Source: Rhizorhapis sp. SPR117 (lineage in GTDB: Bacteria; Pseudomonadota; Alphaproteobacteria; Sphingomonadales; Sphingomonadaceae). From it: 64,000 nt of DNA. Under the pieces are notes generated by a model. The model was not told the origin of the DNA, searched no databases, and saw nothing but the letters and a program-made list of their open reading frames with translations. The DNA lies in the NCBI RefSeq assembly GCF_021742065.1, contig NZ_JAKKIE010000010.1, positions 14,359 to 78,358 on the forward strand, read 5' to 3'. Positions 24,433 to 33,270 of the stretch are shown in pieces (position 1 is the first letter of the stretch; the number at the start of each line of letters is the position of its first letter). The translations under genes and the position numbers were made by a program.

Positions 24433-25248
24433 TTAGCGGATCAGGCTGAGTACACCCTGCTGGCTCTGGTTGGCCTGTGCCAACATTGCCGTGGAGGCCT
24501 GGCTCAGGATCTGTGACTTCGCCATTTCGGTCGTTTCCGACGAGAAATCGACGTCTTCGATCCGCGAGCGGGCTTCGGTCAGGTTGGTCGCCTGCGATGT
24601 CAGGTTGGTGATGGCCGAGGCCAGTCGATTCTGCGAAGCACCCAGGCTTGCACGGCTTTCGCTGATCGTGCCGATCGCGGTGTCGAGCAGCCCAAGGGCG
24701 GTCGTTGCGCCGGCCTGGGTTGACAGATCGACGGCAGCGATCGCGAGGGTGGCGGTCGTGGAGTCGGTCAAAGTGATGTCGATCGTCTGGCCGGAAGCTG
24801 AACCTGCCTGAATGGTGACAGTTGCCTGCGAACCATCGAGCAGATTGACGCCGTTGAACGAGGTGTTCGCTGCAATGTCGTCGATCTGGGCAAGAAGTTC
24901 GGTGGATTCGGTGTTGATCGAAGTGCGATCATCGGTGGACAAGGTGCCGTTGGCAGACTGGACGGCCAGTTCGCGAACGCGCTGTACCAGGTTGCTGATT
25001 TCACCCATGGCGCTGTCGGCGGTCTGGGCCAGTGAGATACCGTCGTTGGCGTTGCGAACTGCCTGCTGCATGCCCTTGATCTGGGCTGTCATTTTGCTGG
25101 CGATGGCAAGACCTGCGGCGTCGTCGGCTGCGCCATTGATGCGCTTACCTGTGGAAAGGCGCTCCATGGATTTCTGCAAACCCATCGATGCGCTGGAGGA
25201 TGCGGTACCCGCACGGATTGCGGCGACATTGGTTCCAATTACAGTCAT
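24433..25248 (-). CDS. Flagellin (downstream copy)
   Basis: The 271-residue flagellin has the conserved N-terminal D0/D1 region ('[27 protein letters not shown]', '[37 protein letters not shown]') and C-terminal D1/D0 helices ('[47 protein letters not shown]'). The surface D2/D3 domain is nearly absent, giving a minimal filament subunit. It follows the other flagellin by 79 bases and shares most of the conserved ends but differs in the centre. No separate FliA promoter was found before it, so it may be read from the upstream copy. Confidence 0.95.
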   Translation of the reverse strand: MTVIGTNVAAIRAGTASSSASMGLQKSMERLSTGKRINGAADDAAGLAIASKMTAQIKGMQQAVRNANDGISLAQTADSAMGEISNLVQRVRELAVQSANGTLSTDDRTSINTESTELLAQIDDIAANTSFNGVNLLDGSQATVTIQAGSASGQTIDITLTDSTTATLAIAAVDLSTQAGATTALGLLDTAIGTISESRASLGASQNRLASAITNLTSQATNLTEARSRIEDVDFSSETTEMAKSQILSQASTAMLAQANQSQQGVLSLIR

Positions 25249-25290
25249 ATCTAACTTCCTTCTTCATGGTGTAATGTCCCCGCAATTTTG

Positions 25291-25317
25291 GTGCTGGACC
25301 GGGTCACGGCCCAGCAC
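25291..25317 (-). terminator. Hairpin between the two flagellin genes
   Basis: GTGCTGGGCCG and CGGTCCAGCAC pair fully on the flagellin strand, with one G-T pair, around a five-base loop. No T-tract follows, only CAAAATT. It may stabilise the upstream flagellin mRNA or attenuate transcription into the second gene rather than stop it. Confidence 0.5.
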
Positions 25318-25327
25318 CGGTCGGTAA

Positions 25328-26143
25328 TTATTGGATAAGTTTCAGGACGCCCTGCTGGCTTTGATTGGCCTGGGCCAGCATGGCGGTCGACGCCTGGTTG
25401 AGAATCTGCGCCTTTGCGAGCGCAGTCGTCTCCGCCGAAAAGTCGACGTCTTCAATCCGCGACCTGGCTTCCGTCAGGTTGGTCATCGTGGATTGCAGAT
25501 TGTTGATGGCCGATTCCAGGCGGTTCTGCGAAGCGCCCAGACCGGCTCGGTTTTCGTTGATCGTAGTGATTGCGGTGTCGAGTGTCGTCAGGGCGGCGGT
25601 CGCACCGGCCTGTGTCGTCATGTCAATGCCGCCAACGGCGAGCGCCGTCGTGTCCGCACTGGCCAAGGTAATGTTGATGGTCTGACCGGCACTTGCACCC
25701 GACTGGATGCTGACAGTGCCCTGCGAGCCGTCAAGCAGGTTGACGCCATTGAAAGAGGTGTTCGCCGCAATGTCGTCAATCTGGGCCAGCAATTCGGTGG
25801 CTTCGGTCTGGATGGACGTGCGATCATCGGTGGACATGGTGCCGTTGGCCGACTGGACGGACAATTCACGCAGCCGCTGTACCAGGTTGCTGATTTCACC
25901 CATCGCGCTGTCGGCGGTCTGGGCCAGCGATATGCCGTCATTCGCGTTGCGGATGGCAACGGTCATGCCCTTGATCTGCGACGTCATCTTGCTGGCGATC
26001 GCCATGCCTGCGGCGTCGTCCTTGGCGCTGTTGATGCGCTTGCCGGTCGACAGACGCTCCAGCGACATGGCGAGCGATATTTCCGCCCGGTTCGCGGCGC
26101 TGGCTGAGCGCATTGCAGATACGTTGGTTCCAATAACAGTCAT
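25328..26143 (-). CDS. Flagellin (upstream copy)
   Basis: The 271-residue protein is a close paralogue of the neighbouring flagellin, with identical length. It has the same terminal motifs ('[27 protein letters not shown]', '[33 protein letters not shown]'). Differences cluster in the first 35 residues and the central segment. A FliA-type promoter at 26216-26242 drives it. Export would need FlgN/FliS-type chaperones; fliS is at 42055. The two copies probably form a mixed filament. Confidence 0.95.
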   Translation of the reverse strand: MTVIGTNVSAMRSASAANRAEISLAMSLERLSTGKRINSAKDDAAGMAIASKMTSQIKGMTVAIRNANDGISLAQTADSAMGEISNLVQRLRELSVQSANGTMSTDDRTSIQTEATELLAQIDDIAANTSFNGVNLLDGSQGTVSIQSGASAGQTINITLASADTTALAVGGIDMTTQAGATAALTTLDTAITTINENRAGLGASQNRLESAINNLQSTMTNLTEARSRIEDVDFSAETTALAKAQILNQASTAMLAQANQSQQGVLKLIQ

Positions 26144-26215
26144 TTCAAAATTCCTTCCGCGCTAAAAACAAGAGATCGCTGGTTTGATTGCAGTCCGTTG
26201 CGGTCTCGATTGGGA

Positions 26216-26242
26216 ATAACGGCGGGCGTCAGAGGAACTTTA
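26216..26242 (-). promoter_or_regulatory. FliA (sigma-28) type promoter of the flagellin genes
   Basis: The minus strand reads TAAAGTTC, 11 bases, GCCGTTAT. This matches the FliA consensus TAAAGTTT-N11-GCCGATAA at 13 of 16 positions, with exact spacing. Transcription would start near 26208, leaving a leader of about 65 bases before the flagellin ATG. Confidence 0.8.
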
Positions 26243-26350
26243 AATGCGCGTCAAAAAAATGTCGGAGGGGCGGTCAGTTCGTCAAAGTGCTGACGCGCAC
26301 GCGTCAGGCGAGCGTCGCGCCCGCGTCAGGCGAGCGTCGCGCCCGCGTAT
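26226..26350. repeat. Phased GCGTCA motif array between flagellin and the activator gene
   Basis: GCGTCA occurs at 26226 and 26248 (22 bp apart), then at 26301 and 26323 (again 22 bp). The last two are part of a perfect 22-bp direct repeat covering 26301-26322 and 26323-26344. A perfect inverted pair TGACGCG-CA-CGCGTCA spans 26291-26306. The array sits 57-175 bp upstream of the sigma-54 promoter at 26401, where enhancer proteins normally bind. It differs from the CGGCAA palindromes before flgB, so a different regulator may bind it. Confidence 0.6.
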
Positions 26351-26400
26351 GGTGGCCAGGAAAAACGCCGAATTTTGTGCATTGAGGAGACCTCTGAAAC

Positions 26401-26415
26401 TGGCACGAACATTGC
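26401..26415 (+). promoter_or_regulatory. Sigma-54 promoter of the activator-fliE-fliF unit
   Basis: CTGGCACGAACATTGCT carries intact -24 (TGGCAC) and -12 (TTGC) elements with the correct gap. The start is expected near 26427, about 70 bases before the activator ATG. Because the first gene is itself a sigma-54 activator, the arrangement suggests positive autoregulation. Confidence 0.85.
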
Positions 26416-26497
26416 TTAATTACCTTGGTTAGTCTTCTCCGGTGAGGTTCGCCGGGAAGGCGGGCGGGGGGTCCGCCAGAAAATTGTGGGGGCATTG

Positions 26498-27781
26498 ATG
26501 CAGCACGTTGAGCTGAGCGCGATAGTCAATGATCAAATTCCGACGCTGGCGCCCTGGTTGAAGGGAGCCTTTTTCAATGTGGCTGTCTTTTCAGGAACGC
26601 CGCAGCCCGATCGCAAGGTCGTGCGGATATTGGCGTCTGACGAAATCGCATCGGCCACCCATCGCGACATATTGGTAGAGTGGGGTGATGGCGAACCGCA
26701 GCTTGTTCGGGCGCGGTCCGGCATGCCTGCCCGGATAAGGTTCAGCTTTGGTGACGCGGCGTTGGGCCATGCGCTGATTGCTGAACTGATCCGCCCAGCC
26801 TCGCACCCTGCCGTTGGCGAACCCGAGAGTGCGCGGTTGATGCAAATCGCCACGCGGATCGCGCAAAGTGACGCGACGGTGCTCATTCAGGGGGACACGG
26901 GCACGGGCAAGGAAGGAATGGCCCGCTTCGTCCATGCCAGCAGCAACCGGGCGGACAAGGATTTCATCGCCGTCAATTGCGCCGCTCTACCTGAATCGAT
27001 GATGGAGGCCATGCTCTTTGGTCATCGCAAGGGTGCGTTCACCGGCGCGTCGGCTTCGTCAGACGGTCTGTTTCAGGCAGCCGATGGCGGCACATTGTTT
27101 CTTGACGAAATTGCCGAACTGCCGCTTGCCCTTCAGGCCAAGTTGCTTCGCGCGCTTCAGGAAGGCGAAGTGCTGCCCGTTGGTGCGACCCATGCCGTGC
27201 CTGTCAACGTCCGCGTCATTGCCGCCGGCAACCGCGACCTTGCCGCGCTGTGCGATCAGGGCGGGTTCCGGTCTGACCTGTACTGGCGCCTGAATGTGAT
27301 GCCGCTCAATCTGAAACCGCTTGCCGAACGCCGGCAGGACGTGCGTGCTATCACTGCGGCTTTGCTGTTGCGCCAGCAGGCCGGTGACGCTTCGTTTGTG
27401 TGGCCCACGGCGCGGGCGCTGGAAAAGCTGATGACGCATCGCTGGCCGGGCAATGCCCGTGAACTGGCCAATGTGTTGCAACGTGCGCTTGTCCTGCGGG
27501 ACGGCGAGCGGATCGAGGCGGACGACCTTCACTTTGCTGGCGCACCAGTTCCTGCAAGCGAACCGGCTGCGGTTCCGGCACAGGTACATCAGGCCCCGGC
27601 GTTCTGGTCATCGGAGGCTGCAACACTGCAAGATGTGGCGCGTGCGTCGGCATTCGACCGGATTCGGACCGTCCTTGACGAAGTGAACGGCCACCGCGCC
27701 CATGCGGCACGCAAGCTGGGCATTTCCGAACGGACCTTGCGCTACCGCCTCGCGGAAATCCGCGAGCGGGCGGCGGCATGA
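26498..27781 (+). CDS. Sigma-54-dependent flagellar activator, FlbD-like
   Basis: The 427-residue protein has a central AAA+ sigma-54 interaction domain. Walker A is 'IQGDTGTGKEGMARFVH', the sigma-contact loop is 'GHRKGAFTGA', Walker B is 'GGTLFLDEIAELP', and the arginine-finger region is 'RSDLYWRLNVMPL'. A C-terminal Fis-type helix-turn-helix follows ('HAARKLGISERTLRYRLAEI'). The first 110 residues do not show the conserved aspartates of a receiver domain, unlike NtrC. It heads the fliE-fliF operon and is the obvious activator of the four sigma-54 promoters here. The ATG at 26498 has a GGGGG site before it. Confidence 0.9.
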   Translation: MQHVELSAIVNDQIPTLAPWLKGAFFNVAVFSGTPQPDRKVVRILASDEIASATHRDILVEWGDGEPQLVRARSGMPARIRFSFGDAALGHALIAELIRPASHPAVGEPESARLMQIATRIAQSDATVLIQGDTGTGKEGMARFVHASSNRADKDFIAVNCAALPESMMEAMLFGHRKGAFTGASASSDGLFQAADGGTLFLDEIAELPLALQAKLLRALQEGEVLPVGATHAVPVNVRVIAAGNRDLAALCDQGGFRSDLYWRLNVMPLNLKPLAERRQDVRAITAALLLRQQAGDASFVWPTARALEKLMTHRWPGNARELANVLQRALVLRDGERIEADDLHFAGAPVPASEPAAVPAQVHQAPAFWSSEAATLQDVARASAFDRIRTVLDEVNGHRAHAARKLGISERTLRYRLAEIRERAAA

Positions 27782-27794
27782 CGGGAGCTGAGCG

Positions 27795-28148
27795 ATGACA
27801 GGCATCAACACCAACAGCGTGATGGCGATGCGCGCCGCCATCCTGCAACAGAACAGCGCGCTTCGGGAAGCATCGTCGGCGGGTAACGCCGCTGCTCCGC
27901 CAGTGTCCGGCACGTCCGGCGCGGGTTCAACGGATTTCGGCGCGGCAATGAAATCCGCGCTTAATGAAGTGAATGCGCTGCAAGGCACGTCGTCGGCTGC
28001 GGCTGCGGCCTATGAACGCGGGGAAACTACCGACATCGCGTCGGTGATGCTTGCCAAGCAGCAAGCGTCGATCGGGTTCGAAGCGACGTTGCAGGTCAGG
28101 AACAAGCTCCTGTCCGCCTACAAGGATATCATGAGTATGCCGGTGTAA
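27795..28148 (+). CDS. fliE: Flagellar MS-ring/rod junction protein FliE
   Basis: The 117-residue FliE has a variable N-terminus and the conserved C-terminal half 'FGAAMKSALNEVNALQ...ERGETTDIASVMLAKQQASIGFEATLQVRNKLLSAYKDIMSMPV'. It links the FliF ring to the rod. GGGAGC lies before the ATG. It is one base from fliF, the usual order. Confidence 0.95.
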   Translation: MTGINTNSVMAMRAAILQQNSALREASSAGNAAAPPVSGTSGAGSTDFGAAMKSALNEVNALQGTSSAAAAAYERGETTDIASVMLAKQQASIGFEATLQVRNKLLSAYKDIMSMPV

Positions 28149-28149
28149 T

Positions 28150-29868
28150 ATGAGCGAAACCAGTCTGACCATCGATAACCCGCCCACGCCCAGCCGTGGT
28201 CTTCCAGCCCTTTCGTCGATTGGCGGCAGCGGCGGCTTTGACAGCATACGTGCCCGCTTTGTCGAGTTTTTCGGCCAGCCGGCCATTGCAAAAAGCTTGC
28301 CCATGTTCGGCATGATGGCCGTTGTCGGCCTGGCCGCGCTTGCCTGGCTTTCACTGCGCGAACCGCCGCAGCGCGACCTGTTCCGGGGGCTGCCCGATAG
28401 TGACAAGGCCGCCGTTGCACAGGTACTGGATTCATCGGGGATAACCTATGACCTGAATGATGCGACCGGCGCGCTCACGGTTTCGGAAGATGATTATCAC
28501 AAGGCGAAGATAATGCTTGCCGCGCAGGGCCTGCCCAAAAGCGCGCCTGACGGCAACAGCATGATCGACTCCCTGCCCATGGGCGCCAGTCGCGCGGTGG
28601 AAGGCGAGAAACTGCGTTCCGCCCGTGAACTGGATCTTGCCCGAACGATAGAGGCGATCGATGCCGTGCAAAGCGCACGCGTCCATCTGGCCGTTGAACA
28701 GCCCAGCATCTTCCTGCGCGACAAGGTAAAACCCGCCGCGTCGGTCATGCTGCGTCTGGCCAATGGCCGCGCCCTGTCCGATGCGCAGGTGCAAGCCATC
28801 GTCCATCTGGTCGCATCGTCGGTTCCCGGTCTTTCGCCCGACGGTGTATCGGTCGTCGATCAGAACGGCCATCTGCTTTCCAGCCCCGGCGACGCGGGCG
28901 GTGCGGCGGAAACCGACCGGCAGATAGCGGTACAGTCGCGAGTTGAAGAGCGCTATCGTCAGGCGGTCATTGCCTTGCTGACACCGATCGTCGGAGCAGA
29001 CAATTTCAGCACTGAAGTCCATGCGGAACTGGATTTTTCGGAAGAGCAGGCGACGCGCGAATCCTTTCCATCCGACGAAGCTCGCATAAAATCCGAACAG
29101 GGTAGCTGGACGGCGGGCAAGGGTGAAGCGCCTGCCTATGGCATTCCCGGCGCGCTTTCCAACCAGCCGCCGCCACCGGCAACGCCCGGCGCACAACCTG
29201 CCGATCCTGCTGCTGCGGGCGAGACGGCGGATGGCGCCAAGACTGCCGAAAATTATGTCCGCAATTTTGAACTGGGCCGCGAAGTATCCGTGACCCGCAA
29301 TGCCACCGGCGCAGTCAAGCGCCTGTCGGTCGCGGTCGCCCTGCGCAATCCCGAAACCGGCAAGCCCCGCGCAGCGCAGGAAATTGCTGCCTTGGAAGCA
29401 CTCGTCAAGGGCGCGGTCGGCTATGATCAGAGCCGCGGCGATGTCGTCGCCCTTTCCGCACGCAAGTTCGCGGTCACTGATGAAACGGAATTCACCCAAA
29501 GCTGGTACGAGGCGAGCTGGGTTTCGATGCTGGTCCGCAATCTGTCGGCGTTGCTTGTGGCTCTGGCGCTGATCTTTGGTATTGGCCGTCCGCTTCTTAA
29601 ACGCCACGCGGCGATGAAGGAGCAAGCAGTCGGAACGATGGCCGCACGCAAATCTGCTATCGGTGCGGAAATATCGCAGGAAATCCATCGCGCCGCCGCA
29701 GCCGATCCCAGCCGCCCGGTCACGCTCGACATGATCTCATCAACGCAGACCTATGCCGAACGTGCGGCGCTGATCCGTAATTTCGTGAAACAGGACCCTG
29801 ATCGCGCCGCACTGGTCGTCCGTGACCTGCTGCGTGACGCCGATCGCAAGGAGGCAGCCAATGCTTGA
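28150..29868 (+). CDS. fliF: Flagellar MS-ring protein FliF
   Basis: The 572-residue FliF has a transmembrane helix near residues 50-67 ('MFGMMAVVGLAALAWLSL') and ring-building motifs ('YHKAKIMLAAQGLPK', 'ARTIEAIDAVQSARVHLA', 'IVHLVASSVPGLSPDGVSVVDQNGHLLS'). A second helix lies near residue 465, followed by a cytoplasmic tail that binds FliG. It is the base of the flagellum. The last eight bases overlap fliG. Confidence 0.97.
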   Translation: MSETSLTIDNPPTPSRGLPALSSIGGSGGFDSIRARFVEFFGQPAIAKSLPMFGMMAVVGLAALAWLSLREPPQRDLFRGLPDSDKAAVAQVLDSSGITYDLNDATGALTVSEDDYHKAKIMLAAQGLPKSAPDGNSMIDSLPMGASRAVEGEKLRSARELDLARTIEAIDAVQSARVHLAVEQPSIFLRDKVKPAASVMLRLANGRALSDAQVQAIVHLVASSVPGLSPDGVSVVDQNGHLLSSPGDAGGAAETDRQIAVQSRVEERYRQAVIALLTPIVGADNFSTEVHAELDFSEEQATRESFPSDEARIKSEQGSWTAGKGEAPAYGIPGALSNQPPPPATPGAQPADPAAAGETADGAKTAENYVRNFELGREVSVTRNATGAVKRLSVAVALRNPETGKPRAAQEIAALEALVKGAVGYDQSRGDVVALSARKFAVTDETEFTQSWYEASWVSMLVRNLSALLVALALIFGIGRPLLKRHAAMKEQAVGTMAARKSAIGAEISQEIHRAAAADPSRPVTLDMISSTQTYAERAALIRNFVKQDPDRAALVVRDLLRDADRKEAANA

Positions 29869-30880
29869 GGCAAGCGAACAGAAACGCGCCATGACCGGAA
29901 GCGCGGCCGCCGCCGTCCTGTTGATGCTGTTCGAAGAAGACGAGGCGGCGCAAATCCTGTCCCGCCTGGAACCGGATGAAGTGCGGCAACTGGGCTATGC
30001 CATGTATGACGTCGCCGATGTCGCGGTGGATGAGGTCAACACGGCCCTCGACCATTTCGTCAGCAAGGCGAAAAGCCGCACGACCGTCGGCTATGGCGCG
30101 GGCGAACATATTCGCGGGATGATGCACAAGGCGCTGGGCGCTGACCGGGCCGACAATATGCTGGCCCGCATCACGCCGCCCACGCGGTCGAACAAGCTGG
30201 AAATGCTCAAATGGATGCAGGCAAAGGAGGTCGCGCACATTATCGAGCAGGAACATCCCCAGATTATGGCGCTGGTCATCGCCCATCTGGACCCGACCGT
30301 GGGTGCCGAAACGCTGCAACTCCTGCCGCTCGATGTGCAGGACGACATTGTTTACCGCATTGCCACGCTTGGCCCGGTGACGACTGATGCCCTGGATGAG
30401 CTGGAGGCATTATTGGTGCGTCGTGGCAGCAGTGTGGCGACGGGCGCTTCGTCCCAGCGCGGTGGAACGACCGAAGCAGCAGCGATCATGAACAATGTGC
30501 GCAAGGTCAATGAACAGCGGATCATCAAGCAGATCGGCAAGCGCGACAAGGCCATGGCCCAGACCATCGAGGAAGAGATGTTCGTTTTCGATAATCTGAT
30601 CGAGATGGATGACAAGAATCTGGGCGCGCTGCTGCGTACTATCGAAAACGACATATTGGTTGTGGCACTGAAGGGCTGCAACGAACTGCTCAAATCGAAA
30701 ATCTTCGGCTGCATGTCCAGCCGTGCGGCACAGGCGATTGCGGACGAGATCGAGGATCGCGGTCCGATCCGCCTCGCCGATGTGATCGATGCGCAGAAAC
30801 AGGTCATCGCCGCTGCCCGTCGTATGGCGGAATCCGGCGCAATCATGCTTGGCGGCAAGGGAGGCGAAGATTTTGTCTAG
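29861..30880 (+). CDS. fliG: Flagellar motor switch protein FliG
   Basis: The 339-residue FliG shows the middle-domain motif 'EHPQIMALVIAHLDPTVGAETLQLLP', 'GPVTTDALDEL', and the C-terminal torque domain 'MFVFDNLIEMDDKNLGALLRTIENDILVVALKG...ILGGKGGEDFV-type' end. The charged ridge that contacts MotA is in this domain. The ATG at 29861 has AGGAGG upstream and overlaps the fliF stop, so translation is coupled. Confidence 0.96.
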   Translation: MLEASEQKRAMTGSAAAAVLLMLFEEDEAAQILSRLEPDEVRQLGYAMYDVADVAVDEVNTALDHFVSKAKSRTTVGYGAGEHIRGMMHKALGADRADNMLARITPPTRSNKLEMLKWMQAKEVAHIIEQEHPQIMALVIAHLDPTVGAETLQLLPLDVQDDIVYRIATLGPVTTDALDELEALLVRRGSSVATGASSQRGGTTEAAAIMNNVRKVNEQRIIKQIGKRDKAMAQTIEEEMFVFDNLIEMDDKNLGALLRTIENDILVVALKGCNELLKSKIFGCMSSRAAQAIADEIEDRGPIRLADVIDAQKQVIAAARRMAESGAIMLGGKGGEDFV

Positions 30881-31520
30881 TATCTGGCAAGGTGCACAGG
30901 CGCAGGCCGCCCGTTTTGGAAGCTGGAGCGATTTGCCGCCGCAAGGCGAGTTTCAGCCGCTCTATGGGCTGGATGAGAGCGGCTTTGCGCCGCGCCTCCA
31001 CCTGAGCACCGCTAACGGGTTCGAAGAGAATTCCGAACCGCCCGTTTCCATCGAGGCGCTGACAGCCGATGCATTTGCGGAGGGCTTTGAAGAGGGGACG
31101 CGGGTCGGTCGTGCTGAACAGGATGCCGATCGCGCCGCGCATTTGCGGCTTTCCCTCGCCCTCGAACAATTGCAGGCGGAATCGAGCGGGGCGCTGTCGG
31201 CGCTTCTTTCCACGGCGGTGCTGCGCCTTGTTCGCCAGATCGCAGGTGAAGTGGAAATCGACGCGGATCTGCTGGCAAAGCGGTGTCTGGCCATTGCCGA
31301 ATGTATCGAACAGGAGGTTGGTCAGCCTGCTCTCCATCTGCATCCTGACGATGTAGCTTTGATGGAAGCAAAAAATCTTCCGGTCCGGCTGGTGCCCGAT
31401 GCAGAGATGTTGCGTGGCTCGGTCCGGCTCGAAACCGCCGATGGCTGGGTCGAGGATGGTCCCGAAATTCGCTTGTCCCGCCTTCAGGGATTGCTGGACG
31501 ACATGACGGGGCAGGCATGA
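30873..31520 (+). CDS. fliH: Flagellar export ATPase regulator FliH
   Basis: The 215-residue protein has the FliH layout: a variable N-terminus, a Glu/Ala-rich helix containing the spaced-Gly region 'AFAEGFEEGTRVGRAEQ', and a V-ATPase subunit E-like C-terminal domain. It binds and restrains FliI. The start is TTG at 30873, inside the fliG end, with GGAGG eight bases before; no ATG is available in frame at this position. It overlaps fliI by four bases. Confidence 0.88.
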   Translation: MSSIWQGAQAQAARFGSWSDLPPQGEFQPLYGLDESGFAPRLHLSTANGFEENSEPPVSIEALTADAFAEGFEEGTRVGRAEQDADRAAHLRLSLALEQLQAESSGALSALLSTAVLRLVRQIAGEVEIDADLLAKRCLAIAECIEQEVGQPALHLHPDDVALMEAKNLPVRLVPDAEMLRGSVRLETADGWVEDGPEIRLSRLQGLLDDMTGQA

Positions 31521-32848
31521 TCGGTGCAGTGCTGAAACAGGCTGAATCGCTGCTGGAAACCATGCAGGTGGCCAATGCTGGCCCGCGCCATGTCGGGCGG
31601 CTGGTTGCGCATGAAGGCGGCATGCTGGAAGTAAGCGGATTCAATCGTCCGATCGGGGCGGGCGCACGCGTTATCGCTGCCGACGGCACTGTCGCGCGGG
31701 CTGAAGTGGTCGGTTTTCGTGGCAATCGCGCGCTGCTGGTTCCGCTGGACCTGGATGCGCCACATGAAAATGGGGCGCGTGTCGAACCCGACAGCGCCGC
31801 CAACATGGTGCAGGTGGGCGATGCCCTGATGGGCCGCGTTATCGATGCCATGGGCATGCCGCTGGATCGCAAGGGGCCGATCATGGCCAACGCCTATTGG
31901 CCGCTCGCGGGTGTTAAAGGCAATGTGCTGGATCGCGGTCGGGTTACCGAACCGTTCGACCTGGGGGTGCGTGCCGTCAATGCATTACTGACCGCCGGGC
32001 GGGGCCAGCGCATCGCCATTATTGCAGGATCCGGCGTCGGCAAATCCGTGCTGATGGGCCAGATGATCGCAGGCGCGGAAGCCGATGTGGTCGTCGTCGG
32101 CCTGATCGGTGAACGCGGCCGCGAGGTCAGCGACTTTCTGGAAACCAAACTGGAAGGCATGATCCGTTCAAAAAGCGTGGTCGTCGCGGTTCCTGCAGAC
32201 CATCCGCCGGTCCTACGCCTGCGCGCCGCCGCAAGAGCGACCGCTATTGCCGAATATTACCGTGCGCGCGGCAAGAAAGTACTGCTCCTGATCGACAGTT
32301 TGACGCGCTGCGCCCATGCTCAGCGGGAAATCGGTCTGGCATTGGGCGAACCCCCGGCGATGAAGGGTTATCCGCCATCGGCCCTTTCACTGATCCCGCG
32401 CCTGGTTGAGCGCGCGGGCGTTGATAGCCGTTCGGGCGGGTCGATCACTGCACTTTATACCGTTCTGGCTGATGGCGATGACACAGACGATCCCATTGTC
32501 GATGCAGCCCGCGCGATCGTGGACGGCCATATCGTGCTGTCGCGACAATTGTCGGAACAGAGCATTTTCCCGGCCATCGATGTCGGCAAGTCGCTTAGCC
32601 GCGTCATGGCCGATGTGGTGACCAGCGATCATCAAAAGGCCGCATCCGGATTCCGCCGCCTTTGGGCGGCTTACGAGGAAAATCGCGATCTCATCCTGAT
32701 GGGCGCCTATCGCCCCGGTAATGATCCGGTGATCGACCTTGCCGTCGAGCGGCGCCCTGATCTGCTCGAATTCCTGCGTCAGGATGCCCGCAGCCATATC
32801 GATCTGGATACCAGCGTCCATGCATTGCAGGAGGCATTTGGGTTATGA
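31517..32848 (+). CDS. fliI: Flagellum-specific export ATPase FliI
   Basis: The 443-residue ATPase has the Walker A motif 'IIAGSGVGKSVLMGQM' near residue 170, the 'GLIGERGREVSDFLE' block, Walker B 'KVLLLIDSLTRCAHAQREIGLALGEPP', and the beta-subunit-like end. It is the hexameric ATPase of the flagellar type III secretion system. Its start overlaps fliH and its stop overlaps fliJ, each as ATGA. Confidence 0.97.
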   Translation: MIGAVLKQAESLLETMQVANAGPRHVGRLVAHEGGMLEVSGFNRPIGAGARVIAADGTVARAEVVGFRGNRALLVPLDLDAPHENGARVEPDSAANMVQVGDALMGRVIDAMGMPLDRKGPIMANAYWPLAGVKGNVLDRGRVTEPFDLGVRAVNALLTAGRGQRIAIIAGSGVGKSVLMGQMIAGAEADVVVVGLIGERGREVSDFLETKLEGMIRSKSVVVAVPADHPPVLRLRAAARATAIAEYYRARGKKVLLLIDSLTRCAHAQREIGLALGEPPAMKGYPPSALSLIPRLVERAGVDSRSGGSITALYTVLADGDDTDDPIVDAARAIVDGHIVLSRQLSEQSIFPAIDVGKSLSRVMADVVTSDHQKAASGFRRLWAAYEENRDLILMGAYRPGNDPVIDLAVERRPDLLEFLRQDARSHIDLDTSVHALQEAFGL

Positions 32849-33270
32849 GACAGCTGATCGCCAAGCGCGAACGCATTGTCCGCGCCCGCCGTGTGCAGCA
32901 TCTGCTCGCCAGCGTCGAAACCGCGCACGCGCAGAATGAAGCGCTTGCCCTGGAAGACAATGCAAAGCGGGTGCATGCTGTTCGCGCCGATCTGTTCGAT
33001 GTGGGCAAGATCACCTCCGGCGCGGCGCTGGCATCTCATCGCGAACTGGCCGGCAGACTGGAACAGGCCGGACGACAGCTAGATGGCGCGATATATGACG
33101 CGCACAAACGTGTGGAACAGCGTGAAGGCGAGCGCCAGCTTGCCAACCGGGATCAGGAAATCGCCGAAAGGCTGAAAGAAAAAGCGGCGCGCGCCGCCGC
33201 CGAGCAGATGGAGACCCGGTTGCAATCGCTGCCGCGCCGAAATCGCTCCGTTTCATTGGGAGATGTTTGA
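32845..33270 (+). CDS. fliJ: Flagellar export chaperone FliJ
   Basis: The 141-residue product is almost entirely a charged alpha-helical coiled coil, as in FliJ, the central stalk that couples FliI to FlhA. The sequence is poorly conserved in this family. The name rests on the coiled-coil composition, the size and the invariant position between fliI and fliK. It overlaps both neighbours by four bases or less. Confidence 0.85.
   Translation: MRQLIAKRERIVRARRVQHLLASVETAHAQNEALALEDNAKRVHAVRADLFDVGKITSGAALASHRELAGRLEQAGRQLDGAIYDAHKRVEQREGERQLANRDQEIAERLKEKAARAAAEQMETRLQSLPRRNRSVSLGDV

Noticed and set aside
26301..26344. Two perfect 22-bp direct repeats considered as a CRISPR array
   Set aside because: The units are adjacent with no spacers, there are only two, and no cas genes are present; a promoter-linked binding-site array fits better.
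28432..29688. A 418-codon minus-strand ORF opposite fliF
   Set aside because: Antisense shadow; fliF is clearly the coding strand and shows conserved motifs throughout.
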